The position numbers and the translations under genes were made by a program. The notes under the pieces were generated by a model. The model was not told the origin of the DNA. It was given only the letters and a program-made list of their open reading frames with translations, and did no database searches. This document shows, piece after piece, positions 11,682 through 21,835 of a DNA stretch of 64,000 bases; the first letter of the stretch is position 1; every line of letters begins with the position of its first letter. The stretch is from Gentiana macrophylla (Eukaryota; Streptophyta; Magnoliopsida; Gentianales; Gentianaceae): the NCBI GenBank assembly GCA_026214975.1, contig CM047817.1:93662773-93726772 (forward strand). The letters are read 5' to 3'.

Positions 11682-11912
11682 ATTGCGCTCCTATTCATCA
11701 CTGTAGGAATTGGGTTCAAGCTTTCCCCAGCCCCTTCTCATCAATGGACTCCTGACGTATACGAAGGAGTGCGGTTCGCTTCGATAAATTCCTACCTCTC
11801 TCGATCTATCTCTCGAGATGTTTGGATCTTTCAAAACTCCATGGACATGCAGAAGAGAAATGCTATCCCCAATCGGACCAAGACAGAACTTTGACTTGTT
11901 CAAATAACAATT
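11682..11912 (+). pseudogene. Plastid DNA insertion (NUPT) from ndhB
   Basis: The plus strand reads as the plastid NADH dehydrogenase-like subunit 2 protein: [18 protein letters not shown], then [10 protein letters not shown]. After small indels, MFG and [14 protein letters not shown] follow. That segment lies just before the ndhB intron in land plants. The preceding bases (about 11625-11681, gttcggatctattatgac) do not continue ndhB; they may be another plastid piece, but I could not place them. Frame-breaking indels show the insert is no longer under selection. It sits in the spacer between the two F-box copies, between copies of a ggagtagtgat repeat. Confidence 0.85.
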
Positions 11913-11991
11913 AAGGTATTGGAGTAGTGATCAACATTGGAGTAGTGATACATTCATTTAATAAACCCCCCCCCCCCTCCCTTTTATGGTT

Positions 11992-12703
11992 TCAAGGCCA
12001 TTGTAGTTGCTTTTGAAATAGTTCAGAGCTTAGGTTTTGGTACATGATTATGTTCGGTGTATCCCGACTATTGAATTGAACTATCGATGTCGATGTCGAT
12101 GTCCGACACCGAGACCTACGGATATTCTTCTCGTCTTCTTCTTCGATGATGATGTCGTGGGCGATCATCACTATTGAGGACCACCGGTCTTTCGGCAACT
12201 CCCAAAATGCCTTCACAACGGATTGTACAAAGATATGTTGTATTCAATATATTCATCGATTAAATCAAGATTACGGACTCGAGTGAGAAATTGACAAAGT
12301 AAACCATTGCAAGAGCCAACCATCTTTCCTTCCAAACCCGGGCCAAATTCCAAATACTCAAAAGGGTGGAGGAGCCGTTGAATTCATGAGCCTAAATCCA
12401 AGTTTTCCCCGATGATCGAAAATTCTAGCAAGTGTAATTGCTGAATGGAAGTCCATATTCCATTGATTATTATTATGTTGTGTTTTTGGTCGATGCTAGT
12501 TTGCTTCGATGCGATTTGATGAATTCTTGGCTTGAAATCAAAGCGTTCCATGTCTTCGATACACTTTTAAATCGACCAAGAGATTTTACCGGCAATCTCG
12601 TAAACACAAGAATAAGTAAATCTTCATGTAAATAAGAGGGTTTTGACATTGATGGCACACGACAGTAATTTCTTACCACTTGACAGACGCACGATCGAGG
12701 CAA
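11992..12703 (-). pseudogene. F-box gene, truncated copy 2
   Basis: The minus strand repeats copy 1 almost base for base from the F-box (LVFTRLPVKSLGRFKSVSKTW at about 12625-12560) through the GSCNGLLC region to AFWELPKDRWSSIV near 12215-12175. The frame then changes to unrelated sequence rich in Arg and Ser and stops at 11992, so the FBA and C-terminal parts are missing. The stop-rich junction after the F-box is also present. It arose by tandem duplication of the copy 1 region and was truncated later. Confidence 0.8.
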
Positions 12704-13330
12704 AGAGAAGAAAAAACAAAGAACCCTAGAAGTTTTACGATTTTATATTTATATATATAAGGAGCATCATTTTTTTAGTTTTTTCTTTTTTTTTTTTGGC
12801 CTTCAGGAAACCACCACTTAATCTAGATACAAGATACGCCTTCATTAGACAATCAATATTACGATTAACTATAGAAAACGCCATAATATAGCATACGGCT
12901 ATGGTCACTCAATTCCTAGAAGAAGAAAAAAAACGCAATCGCTGTTAATATGTTCTGCGTGAGTTTTTTTTTTTTTTTTTTTTTTGTGTTTTGTTTTGTT
13001 TAATTTGATGACCGGTGACCTGTTTATCAGGTTAAAATCTTATTTATGGTACAATAACTAAAGATGCATCACATCAATCTAACTGTTCATATTATTTTAA
13101 TATTAATCCAACAATAAACTAGACGTTCCAGTTTTTCAATACTGACTGGACTATAGTATTTCTTATATATATATATGGGTTAAAGAGTAAAGGTGATTAT
13201 AATGTGCCTTTACTATTTCGTAGGGACCAAGTAATTACAATAACTAATCTTTTTTGGTTTGATTAACATTGGAGTAGTGATACATTCACTGCACAATATT
13301 GCACTACACATTATGATCAAACAACCTTTA
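12704..13330. repeat. Duplicated F-box 5' flank with an extra 0.4-kb stretch
   Basis: The flank of copy 1 (11425-11600, gaagttttacga...gggttaaagag...tttcgtagggaccaag) recurs at 12722-12745 and again from about 13165 to 13300. In copy 2 the two parts are separated by about 410 bp of AT-rich sequence with poly-T tracts (12755-13165). So either an insertion occurred here or a deletion occurred in copy 1. No terminal repeats of an inserted element were recognised. Confidence 0.7.
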
Positions 13331-14633
13331 ATCAAGGGTCATTATTTTCAAAAAAATCAAGGGTCCTTTACTCTAATCAATGAGTAGAAAGTACGTGAGT
13401 CAGACATACTGCTTTCCTTATCATTTTTTTCCTTCTTAAATTTCTAATGTCTCAAATTCAATGAAAAAATGCATATAGTCCGCAATTAGAATTCTTATCT
13501 TATGACCTTAATGATTCTCGCTTTAAGTGTATAAGATTTTAATTATCCGTCTCTTCATCGCTTTAAACTTTTGGAAGAGATGACAATTCAACACAGATCG
13601 TGTAGAGATCACGAGATCAGCCTCACTTTGAAACATAATTTTTCCCTTTATATTGTGCAAGAGATTGCTCTTATTTTTCCTTGTTGGGAAAAATTGCACT
13701 TATTTTCTCTATTTATATTGCGCATGCGTTGGAAGAGAGAGCCACACTTGAGTAATGGGTTCGGTTCGGTTAATGATCACCTGTGTTTCGGTTCGCATTG
13801 TGAAGAAACCGAAAATTTCTGCTCGACTACGATTACCGATATAAATTAACCTTAACCGAACGATATCTCGCACCGTTATAACCAACCGATATCCGAACCG
13901 TTATAACCGAACCGATATCCGAATCGCTTTTAATTATATTGTAACTGAATGTAAAAATTATTAACCGTATCTTTTTTAATTTATTATTATATTTTTTTAA
14001 TGAATTTCATTTATCATACATACATATGCGATAAATACTGCAAGTATGAATGACATGTTTTCCTTAGAAAAATCTTACTAGAATACAAAATGCTGGGAGT
14101 AGTGATCTTAAAGATCAAGGATAAGGAGCATGTATTTCATATTGAGTGATTTGGAGTAAAATTATTTTAAATAAAATTCTAAAATTTGAAGTTCTTTTGG
14201 TGTGGAACAAATTGTCCAACTTAATTATTTCCACTTTAATGATTTAAAACTGTTTGTGTAAATTAAAATCAAATATCTTTCTAAGGATTGATCTATTGTG
14301 GATTATGTGGCTTCTTTTAATTGGTTTTTCTTGTGTGTGTGTAGTTTTTAGATTAAATTAATATTTTTTAATTGTTTAATTACTGTTTTCGGATAACCGA
14401 CCAATTTGAACCGTTTATTTCAGTTTTTGGGTTAACCGAATCGAACTGAACCAAAAAATTCGGTTTTTAGTAGTTCAATTTCGGTTTTTTGGGTAACCGA
14501 TTAATTTGAACCGCTTATTTTGGTTTTTCGCTAATCGACGAATTGAACCGAAAATTTCGGTTCGCTTATTTTGAAAACGGTTCGGTTTGATTCACGCCAT
14601 TAACCGCATCAAAATCGAATCTGTGTCTGCCCC
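13331..14633. repeat. AACCGA/CGGTT-rich blocks around an AT-rich core
   Basis: Blocks at about 13755-13930 and 14388-14615 are rich in AACCGAACCGATATCCG and CGGTTTTT-type words. The second block is largely in inverted orientation to the first, around an AT-rich core without genes. This composition is common near ends of plant DNA transposons, but I could not define terminal repeats or a target duplication. Short frames across the blocks are compositional. Confidence 0.45.
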
Positions 14634-14800
14634 TACTTGAGGGGGACGTGATGAAGTGTTTAAAATTGTGCAAGTGTTGGGAGTGATTGACCACACTTGA
14701 CTTGAGGGGGCGTGTTAAAGTGTATAAGATGTTATTATTTGTCTCCCCAACAGCTTAAATTTTTGGGAAAGATGGTAGTTCAACTGATTCCGAGTTGGCT
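14634..14800 (+). repeat. Copia-type PPT/LTR-edge remnants
   Basis: Two copies of the copia polypurine-tract context occur, ACTTGAGGGGGACGTGATGA at 14635 and CTTGAGGGGGCGTGTTAAAG at 14700. The second is followed by an LTR-like start (tgtataagatgttattattt...ttgggaaagatggtagttca). A similar LTR-like start lies at about 13520-13590 (gtgtataagattttaattat). No matching second LTR was found. Confidence 0.45.
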
Positions 14801-15060
14801 GACCACCTTTATCATCTTATGGCCTCTGGTCACTGTAACTTATACTTGTTGGAGTTTTAGCTAGAATTGAGTTTTGTGGCGAACAGTCCACTTTAGACTC
14901 GATTTTGATATAATTGCTGGAAAGATTTTATTGAATGATATAATTAGTCATCAAGTTCTTCATCGTAAGTTTCCGATATCTGGTGCTGGTATTCAAATCG
15001 GAAGAGAGCTCCATCAGTTTATCGACAGTCATGTTCCTTCGATTCCTTTGGGTACATGAA
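14801..15060 (+). pseudogene. F-box protein C-terminal fragment
   Basis: An open frame at 14874-15059 contains GKILLNDIISHQVL, FPISGAGIQIGRELHQ and FIDSHVPSI. This matches the C-terminal strand pattern in the other F-box genes of this window (for example GRIILYNLVSHKVVKFQIS at the 3' end of copy 1) but is more diverged. No upstream F-box or FBA core is seen on this strand. It is probably the tail of an F-box gene lost to rearrangement. Confidence 0.55.
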
Positions 15061-16773
15061 AATATATAAAACGAGGCTAAATTTTGAGGAAGTCGAAAGA
15101 AGAAGCAGCTTAAAAGTTGTGAGGCCAGTTAATTAAGTCGATATTTCGATTAGCATAAAGAAAAGACATGGACGATGGCTGTTGATTTCTAAATTAATTA
15201 CACTATTTAGCCACAATTTGTATAGGATTTATTTGAATAGTAATTTAAGCAATTTGAACTTGGATTGGGTTGAATTGAGTTGGCTTTCATAAGATATAAG
15301 TCGGGTTGGTTCAAGTAAAAACTAACCCAAACCAAACCAAATATGACTACAAAACCAAATGGATTGGTTGGGGCTGGTTTTGGATTAGGCTGCATATGCT
15401 TTGGGTTTTAATCCATAAAACATGATATATAATAAAACATTCATGCTATAAAATTCACACATAAGCATATATCCAAATTCGAGTTCCATACCATAGGTTT
15501 CTTAACAATAATCCTTGAAGAAAGCATTTTTAGGAAGAAAAGGTTAAAATTTGATAATTAAGAAATCAAAGAACATATAACAAACCAACAACATATGGAG
15601 ATAATAATTAAAGCATCAACAATACACATAAAGAAAATATACACGGATTCTTTTACGAACAAAGGTCAAAGAATCGTAGATGAAACTGAAATGAAATGAT
15701 ATCAAAGATATATGATAACACCTTTTACTTTGGACGGAATACATACATATATATATTGCGTCGGGTTGGGTCAACCCGAATAAAAATTTAAAAAAACCAA
15801 ACCAACCCAAAATCTTTTCGGATCGGGTCAAAACCCAACCCAAAAAATTTGGGTTTCAATTGATTTGGGTTTCCGGTTGGTTCGATTTGGGTTTTGGGTT
15901 GGATTGAGTTTATTAGGTTTTTTGCTCAGCCCTAGTAATTTTGCGACTCATAGTAAAGGTTCTTGAATTGATCCTACAATATTATTTTTAAAGCTATTTG
16001 TCCTGTCTTATTATACTAGGCTATGATGTTATTGTTATGCAAGACTTACATGTCATGTTAATCATGAGCTATATACGCCCGAGCAATTTTAAGCCGGTTT
16101 ATGATATTTATGAACAAGTCGATCGTTACAATAAATAAAATAAATAATACGGAGGCGTGGGTGTCCGTCTTTTAAAATCACATAATATACCGGAGTTAAT
16201 TAGTTCTTCAAACTAGTGGTGCACATGATTTGGGTCACCCGTGAGTTTATAAAACTCATATCCAACCATTATGTTATGGATTATAAAAATTTAAAACCAT
16301 ATTCAACCTAATTCAAGGTTCAACCCACACATGCATGTTTTATTAAATGTGGTTTGAGTGCGGCCGGTTGGGTTCAGGTTAGCACGACGATAGGTTTTAA
16401 CGCTCTTAGTGCTGATTAATTGATTCGGTATTCTTTCTTCAATTGTTTGGTTATTGGAGATTATAAAATATTCAACATTTAAAAACCAAGTAATAGAATA
16501 AATGCATATAGCATATATATATCAACATTGAAGAAAATGTTGAACTTTGTTTATGTATTTAATTGGTGTTTTGATACTGAAAAAATATGACTAAAAATAG
16601 TTATTCATTTGTAGACTTGTAGTCTTTTTACTTTCTTAGATCGTTCGCTTTACCATACATGGAAAATAGGTTATAGTATTTTGTTTAAATGTCTATCTTG
16701 AATGTTGAAAAGTTAAAAAAACCCTTCCACTTTCCATTGTCTAGTAATTCTAGTCGTCATGTATATATATATA
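15061..16773. repeat. AT-rich intergenic region with GGGTTGG-rich blocks
   Basis: No gene recognised. Blocks of GGGTTGG/CCAACCC words lie at 15255-15400 and 15755-15935. The second ends in TTTTTTGCTCAGCCCTA, which resembles a hAT-type terminal sequence, but no partner end or 8-bp duplication was found. The remaining sequence is AT-rich. Confidence 0.4.
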
Positions 16774-17022
16774 CTCCTTCAAGCCTCACAATATAAGGCG
16801 TTTTTTTGGCATTTCACACATTTAAGAAAACCTAATAAATGAGTTACTTTTAATCATTCAATGTAAAATATTATATTTTTTTCTGGGACTGATTAATAAT
16901 ATTGCATTGTTTAGTGTAAAAGTAAAAATAATGCATTTAATACTATATTGGAATGAGAGAATGACTTATATTTTGGGACACCACAAAAATTTAAAAAGAC
17001 TTATATCATGCGGACGGAGGAG
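16774..17022. mobile_element. Stowaway-type (Tc1/mariner) MITE
   Basis: The 249-bp element begins CTCCTTCAAGCCTCA and ends GCGGACGGAGGAG, the degenerate CTCCCTCCGTCC Stowaway terminus in inverted orientation. The next bases in also pair (atataag and cttatat). It is flanked by TA on both sides (16772-16773 and 17023-17024), the expected target duplication. No coding capacity. Confidence 0.85.
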
Positions 17023-17225
17023 TATTAATTTAAAAAATGGTACTATTAATTTAAGCTAAAAAAGGAAAAATTAGGTAAAAGTCCACATTTTCCACCTTAG
17101 TTAATCTTTAATCTAGCTTTAATTTTTTAGTTGCATTAAGGACAAATAAATATCACCGGACAAATATGCCCCTATTTGAGCGTTATGTATTCATTCTCTA
17201 AAACAACATCGGCAATCAACATGAG

Positions 17226-17498
17226 TTGTATTCCTTCTCTAAACGCCTAAGCCCAACCTCCAAATTTTCTAGCTCACTAGTCATTCACCACCGCACTACT
17301 TGGACTCCAAAGAATCCAAGAATAAATTGGTGGCTGGCGGCACAACATGAGAGCCAAAGCCTCAAGAGCACCGCCACGCATCCAGCACCACCGCCTCTTG
17401 ACCTTATCAAGACCACCGCAATCACCGAGTCACAAGTCACTCCATCGCCTTCACTATTCACCGGTGTTTTTTCCGTTGAAGAATCGATTCGGGTCTAA
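17226..17498 (+). CDS. Unrecognised 90-codon open frame
   Basis: I do not recognise this frame. It is rich in Ser, Thr and Pro, has no membrane segment or motif, and has no clear promoter or splice sites. It is more GC-rich than its surroundings, which is the only argument for coding. The upstream sequence (cggacaaatatgcccctatt) is of a type often seen in plant repeats, so a transposon-borne fragment is equally possible. Confidence 0.2.
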   Translation: MYSFSKRLSPTSKFSSSLVIHHRTTWTPKNPRINWWLAAQHESQSLKSTATHPAPPPLDLIKTTAITESQVTPSPSLFTGVFSVEESIRV

Positions 17499-18110
17499 TT
17501 TGATTGAATTTTTGTGCATTCTTTAAAACACGAGAGTGTAGTTAGCTTGTTTTGCTCATTTCGATGCACAAATGTCTTGAGACTCGAGAAAAATATTCAA
17601 TATATTTATGTTCTAATAGTTAAGATTTCAAATTGACAACTGAATAATTAGAAAACTTCATTTTATTGAACACTTGAATAGATCAACTTGCAAAAACATG
17701 AATCTAAGTTGTATATAATCTTGTGCGTGCAAATTTTTTATATGTTCTATATAATTTAACTCAATGAGTTTAGTGTTGCCAAATTTAGTTCAATTAGTTT
17801 ACATTGAAAATGATTAGCTAAGTAGTATTGATAATTGATGTTGTAATTAATACTATTTCAAAATCTGTTCTCTCTTGGGCTGATGAAGTATTTGGAGGAG
17901 TATTGGTTGTACAATGGTGGTCATGAACATATACAAAATTACTAGGATGTGTGTCTTTGGGTGTGTGGTGTGTTTGTCTTTCGGTTTGAAGATTGTCTCC
18001 TGATTAATATTCAATCAATTCCTTTGATGATATGTCTGCTGTAGTTGATGTCTATTTATTCTAAATGAGAGAAAATTAATGTGAAAAAATGGTTAATTAA
18101 TGTGAATTAA
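17499..18110. other. AT-rich intergenic stretch
   Basis: Nothing coding recognised. Confidence 0.45.
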
Positions 18111-18114
18111 CCAT

Positions 18115-18560
18115 ATACTAAATGAGAGAGTCCTTTTGATCCTCGATGCGTGTTACTAATCTTGTGTGCCTTATATGATATTGTACTGATACTATGTGCC
18201 TTATATGAGCGAGACATGATACTGTGTCCTTTGAATTAAACCTTAAATGAGCCTTATATGAGCCGGATATGTTTTCCTTGAACTAGTCCCTTGAATTAAG
18301 GCTTAAATGAGCCTTATATGAGTCCGATAATGTGTTCTCGATAATGTGTGCCTTATATGATACTTCTACGATACTACTATGTGCCTTATATGAGCCTTAT
18401 ATGAGCCAGATTGATACTGTGTCCATTGAATTAAGCCTTAAATGAGCCTTATAAGAGTCAGATATGTGTGCCTTGAAGTGGTCCCTTGAATTAAGCCTTA
18501 AATGAGCCTTATATGAGCCTGACACTGTGTTACTGATAATGTGTTATTGATATTGTTAAT
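18115..18560. repeat. Minisatellite with CCTTATATGAG/TTAAATGAGCC units
   Basis: Irregular tandem copies of a roughly 40-90-bp motif combine the words taaatgagccttatatgagc, cttgaattaagcc and tgatactgtg. At least five copies are visible, with internal rearrangement of the words. No gene lies within. Confidence 0.75.
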
Positions 18561-19029
18561 ATCACAATGTATTGTTAGTAAAAGATGTCATTGCAGGTGG
18601 TTTTGGCCCAGGTGATTGAAGGATGTTGATTCAAAATGGTGAGGCAATGCTGGTGTTTCATCACAAGTATACAAGAAAAAATCAATATCATCACATGCCT
18701 TAGAGCCATATGTTGCATTTACATACTACTAGTTAGTTGGTTCTGTTTTTTTTATTTATAGAAATGGCATGAGTAATCCTTTCCTTGATGTAACTTAATA
18801 ATCATATATGTTGATGTTAAAGTTGTTTATCATATATGTTAGTAATTTTTTTCTATTGTGATTGAATGTGTTATTTGAAAAGACACAAGTTTTTTGGGTG
18901 TTAACGTGATTACATTATTGTCCAAATGATTTTTTTACTTTACGGTTTGTTTTCGTTTTAATCAATAAATGAATATTGGGTGTCGGTGTTGTTGTAAAGC
19001 TTGCCGAGTCCATGATTTTTGTCTAATCC
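18561..19029. other. AT-rich spacer between minisatellites
   Basis: No gene supported. A possible splice-acceptor-like site (ttgcag at about 18591-18596) precedes a short open stretch with no homology I recognise. Confidence 0.35.
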
Positions 19030-19160
19030 CACACTGCTATTGTTAATGGTAATGGTAATGATAATGATGTTACTGATACTGTGTTACTGATATTGTGTTG
19101 CTGATAATGTGTGGCTGATATTGTGTTACTGATACTGTGTTAGTGATACCGTATTAGTGT
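19030..19160. repeat. TGTGTTACTGATA short tandem repeat
   Basis: About seven copies of a 15-16-bp unit, TGTGTTACTGATACTG and variants, end directly upstream of the F-box remnant at 19160. The same word occurs in the 18.1-18.6-kb array, so the two are related and may have displaced the gene's start. Confidence 0.75.
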
Positions 19161-19902
19161 ATTGCCAATAAAACCCTTCTTCGCTTTAAAGAGCGTATCA
19201 AAATCATGGAACCTTCGATTTCAAGCCCGAATTCATTAAGTTGCATCCAGCGATCGGTCGTCAAGCATTCACAAAATACCAAACAAATTAAGTTATAAAG
19301 ATGTTTATGACACTCCCAAAGGATTTCACTCCCAAAGAATTTCACTCCTGCCACCACCACCGGATAAACTTGGAATTAGTTTGTGAATTTCAACGACTTT
19401 ACCATCCTTATGAAAGCCTAGGACTAGAGATGGAATCAAATATCGTGAGCTCTTGCAATGGTTTACTTTGTCAAATTCTCATTCGTAAGATTTGGAAAGG
19501 TGTTATATATGGTGAATGTGACATATCTTTGTGCAATCCGTCGACAAGATCATCTTGGGTTTTGCCTAAAAGGTCGTTGGTCCGTACTCAGTTTGTTACG
19601 GTTTTGGATAATGATGATGTTCATGATGATTACAATGGGGTCACAGGATACCGTAAATATGAATGTGAAGTTTACACTGACATCCAATACATGGAGAATA
19701 ATTTGAGATCGATATAGATTTTAGTAGTCTAGTAAGGAATAAGGATGGGGTTTTAGTCAATTGTGCTTTACATTGAATAATGAAAGACACTCATCCACCT
19801 CATAGTTATGTTATCGCATTTGATCTTAGAACGGGTGAACATAAGATTTTGCCATTACCGGAGGATTTAGAGAAGTTTAAACTTGGTTTTGGAATTGAGT
19901 GT
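19160..19902 (+). pseudogene. F-box/FBA gene, 5' part of the split gene
   Basis: The plus strand starts within the F-box: LPIKTLLRFK at 19161, then after a one-base shift SVSKSWNLRF. It has no start codon, because a short tandem repeat ends immediately upstream. It continues with SSCNGLLCQI near 19450 and CDISLCNPSTRSSWVLP near 19520-19570. Farther on are DGVLVNCALH followed by a stop, and AFDLRTGEHKILPLPEDLEK at about 19820-19880. At 19902 it is cut by the Tat retrotransposon; the reading continues beyond the element at 45447. The gene was already damaged: the missing start, the shifts and the stop lie outside the insertion. It would have encoded an SCF substrate receptor. Confidence 0.85.
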
Positions 19903-20490
19903 TGACGATGCAGAAAACGTCACGATGGCGTTGCGGTGTTAATGGTGTGGATATCTGGCTTGTTTGTATATTGGCCGGAGATAGGCGGTGGTGAGAGGAG
20001 GACGGTGAGATGAGTTTGTTTTTTACAGAGCTTTGGCCTGTTCTCTTTTCATTAGAATATATCTGATTAGGTTACACAAGACTTCCTTTTATAGAAAGAT
20101 TAAACTTAGGGGTGAAGCAAAGACTGGTGGTGCGGAAGCAGCTTAGTCACTAGTCTTAGTAGCTAAGCAAATGCTAAATATCTGACATCAAGTGGGTACA
20201 ATATCTAATAGCAAGTGGATGTAATATCCCGGCGGCGACAATTAGAGGTTGCCCAGGTCGCCAGCTTCATCGCCTGGCCTTCGCCCCCTGTTTCCTCTCA
20301 AGTCTTGTGCGGCTTCCTTAGAGAGCCTTGTCTTTATGATCTCCCACCGACCACCTAGCTCTGGCGAGGTGCTAGGAAGGGTTGTTGGCGGCGGCCTTGA
20401 TCTCAACACCTTTTGGCGTCGCGTCGCCCTAGATGTAGTCGCAGATTCCTTGGTGCGGCCCAACTGATGGCGATATAATTTGTATCATCA
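19903..20490 (-). repeat. Tat element 3' LTR
   Basis: 588 bp, starting TGACGATGCAG and ending ATCATCA. It matches 44853-45441 closely. It is the 3' LTR because the coding parts run on the minus strand. Confidence 0.95.
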
Positions 20491-20508
20491 ATGGCCCCCT
20501 ACTCCATA
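20491..20508 (-). other. Tat element polypurine tract
   Basis: On the minus strand GGAGTAGGGGGCCAT directly abuts the LTR start. Confidence 0.8.
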
Positions 20509-20570
20509 TCTTGATCATTTTTCGTGAAGATATCGAGTGTGGAGTAGTGAACTTTTGGACGATGTATGTG

Positions 20571-21020
20571 CGACCCTGTCGTCTGATGCGACTCGTTCAC
20601 TAAGGGCCGTGCTTTCAAAGCAAGCGACCTTCGAAGCAACTCTGGGCCTGTTTTTGCGACCTTGTCGTCTGATACGACTAGTTCACTAAGGGCCGTGCTT
20701 TCAAAGCAAGCGACCTTCAAGCAACTCACGGGCTGTTTTGCGACCTTGTCGCCTGATACGACTTGTTCCCTGGGGCCGTGTGCTTTCAAAGCAAGCGACC
20801 TTCAAGCAACTCTGGGCTGCTTTTGATACCTTGTCGTCTGATGCGACTTGTTCACTAAGGGTCGTTCTTTCAAAGCAAGTGACCTTCGAAGCAACTCTAG
20901 GCCTGTTTTTTGCGACCTTGTCGTCTGATGCGACTTGTTCACTAAGGGCCGTGCTTTCAAAGCAAGCGACCTTCAAGCAACTCGGGCTGCTTTTTGCGAC
21001 CTTATCGCCTGGCGAGGCCA
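20571..21020 (-). repeat. 85-bp tandem repeat in the Tat 3' region
   Basis: Units start at 20571, 20656, 20740, 20825, 20912 and 20997 (period 84-87, the last partial). Each holds GCGACCTTGTCGTCTGATGC and a TTCAAAGCAAGCGACCTTC block. The minus strand stays open for 199 codons (21300-20701) across part of the array, giving repeats of SDDKVAK and CLKVACFES, although unit length is not always a multiple of three. Tandem repeats just before the 3' LTR are typical of Tat elements and can seed satellites. Confidence 0.92.
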
Positions 21021-21243
21021 TCCGCTTAAGCTTCAATGGGCGATTAGTCGATCGTGGTGACGCCGGCCCTTGATAACCGCAATTACGTGGGTAGTAACGT
21101 CTGAGTAATCGCCCAAACAGCACGCGTGGGCATTGATTGGCCTCTATAATGATTGCGGTTTTTGAATTTGGGAATTTGAAACGACCGCACAAACCCCAAC
21201 CGTTGGATGGTTCAAATCCACCCACGATCACAACTTGCTTGCC

Positions 21244-21250
21244 TATATAA
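21244..21250 (+). promoter_or_regulatory. TATA box of antisense gene A
   Basis: TATATAA in the context GCCTATATAAGG, on the strand opposite to the element's gag-pol. A pyrimidine-rich leader (cctcctccacacttcctcac) follows directly, as is usual for plant transcription starts. It precedes gene A, whose first coding exon opens at 21837. Confidence 0.65.
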
Positions 21251-21835
21251 GGTGGCCTCCTCCACACTTCCTCACTTTTCACTATTCTACTTTCCCACAA
21301 TTTTTCCTCCTAACTCTCTCCTCTTTTCGGGATTAGCAAAGGCTTCCGGCGGTAGGGGTAGTGAGGTTTGTCGGTGGTTGAAGTGGGCTTTTAGGTTTTC
21401 CGGCGGAGATTGAAGATTCCGCGAGTGCTTTAGGTTACTCCTCCTATCCTTTCCAAAAAGCAGTAAATTCTTCCCCTACCCTTTTTCTTTGTTTTCCCGC
21501 TTGTTTTTCGAGCCCTTTCATGGTATTTGATCCACTGTTTGGGCAATGTGTTTGGAGGTTAGATGTTTTTGAGAAAAGTTTGAGGTTTTGGGTCGATGTT
21601 CTTATTGTGGGGTGGCTTTTTCGGAAAAATGGGTAGAGGGGATAATATGGCGCCCGGCCCGTAAAACCCCCACTTGTTATGTTTAACTTTGAGTTTGTAT
21701 TTCCTTTACGGCAATTTGCTTTCCGCTTCTCCTGTAAAACGGAGGGAGGGCGTCGAGATGGGTGCGATTACCTTCCTGGTTTAATTCCTATTATCCCAGG
21801 TCTGAAAGCTCTACCTTTTCCTCTTGTTTTTGCAG

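Noticed and set aside
13571..13849. 92-codon plus-strand frame
   Set aside because: Runs into the CGGTT-rich repeat block; no domain and atypical start context.
20701..21300. 199-codon minus-strand frame as a real protein
   Set aside because: It is the 85-bp tandem repeat read in one phase; unit length is not a steady multiple of three and no domain is seen.
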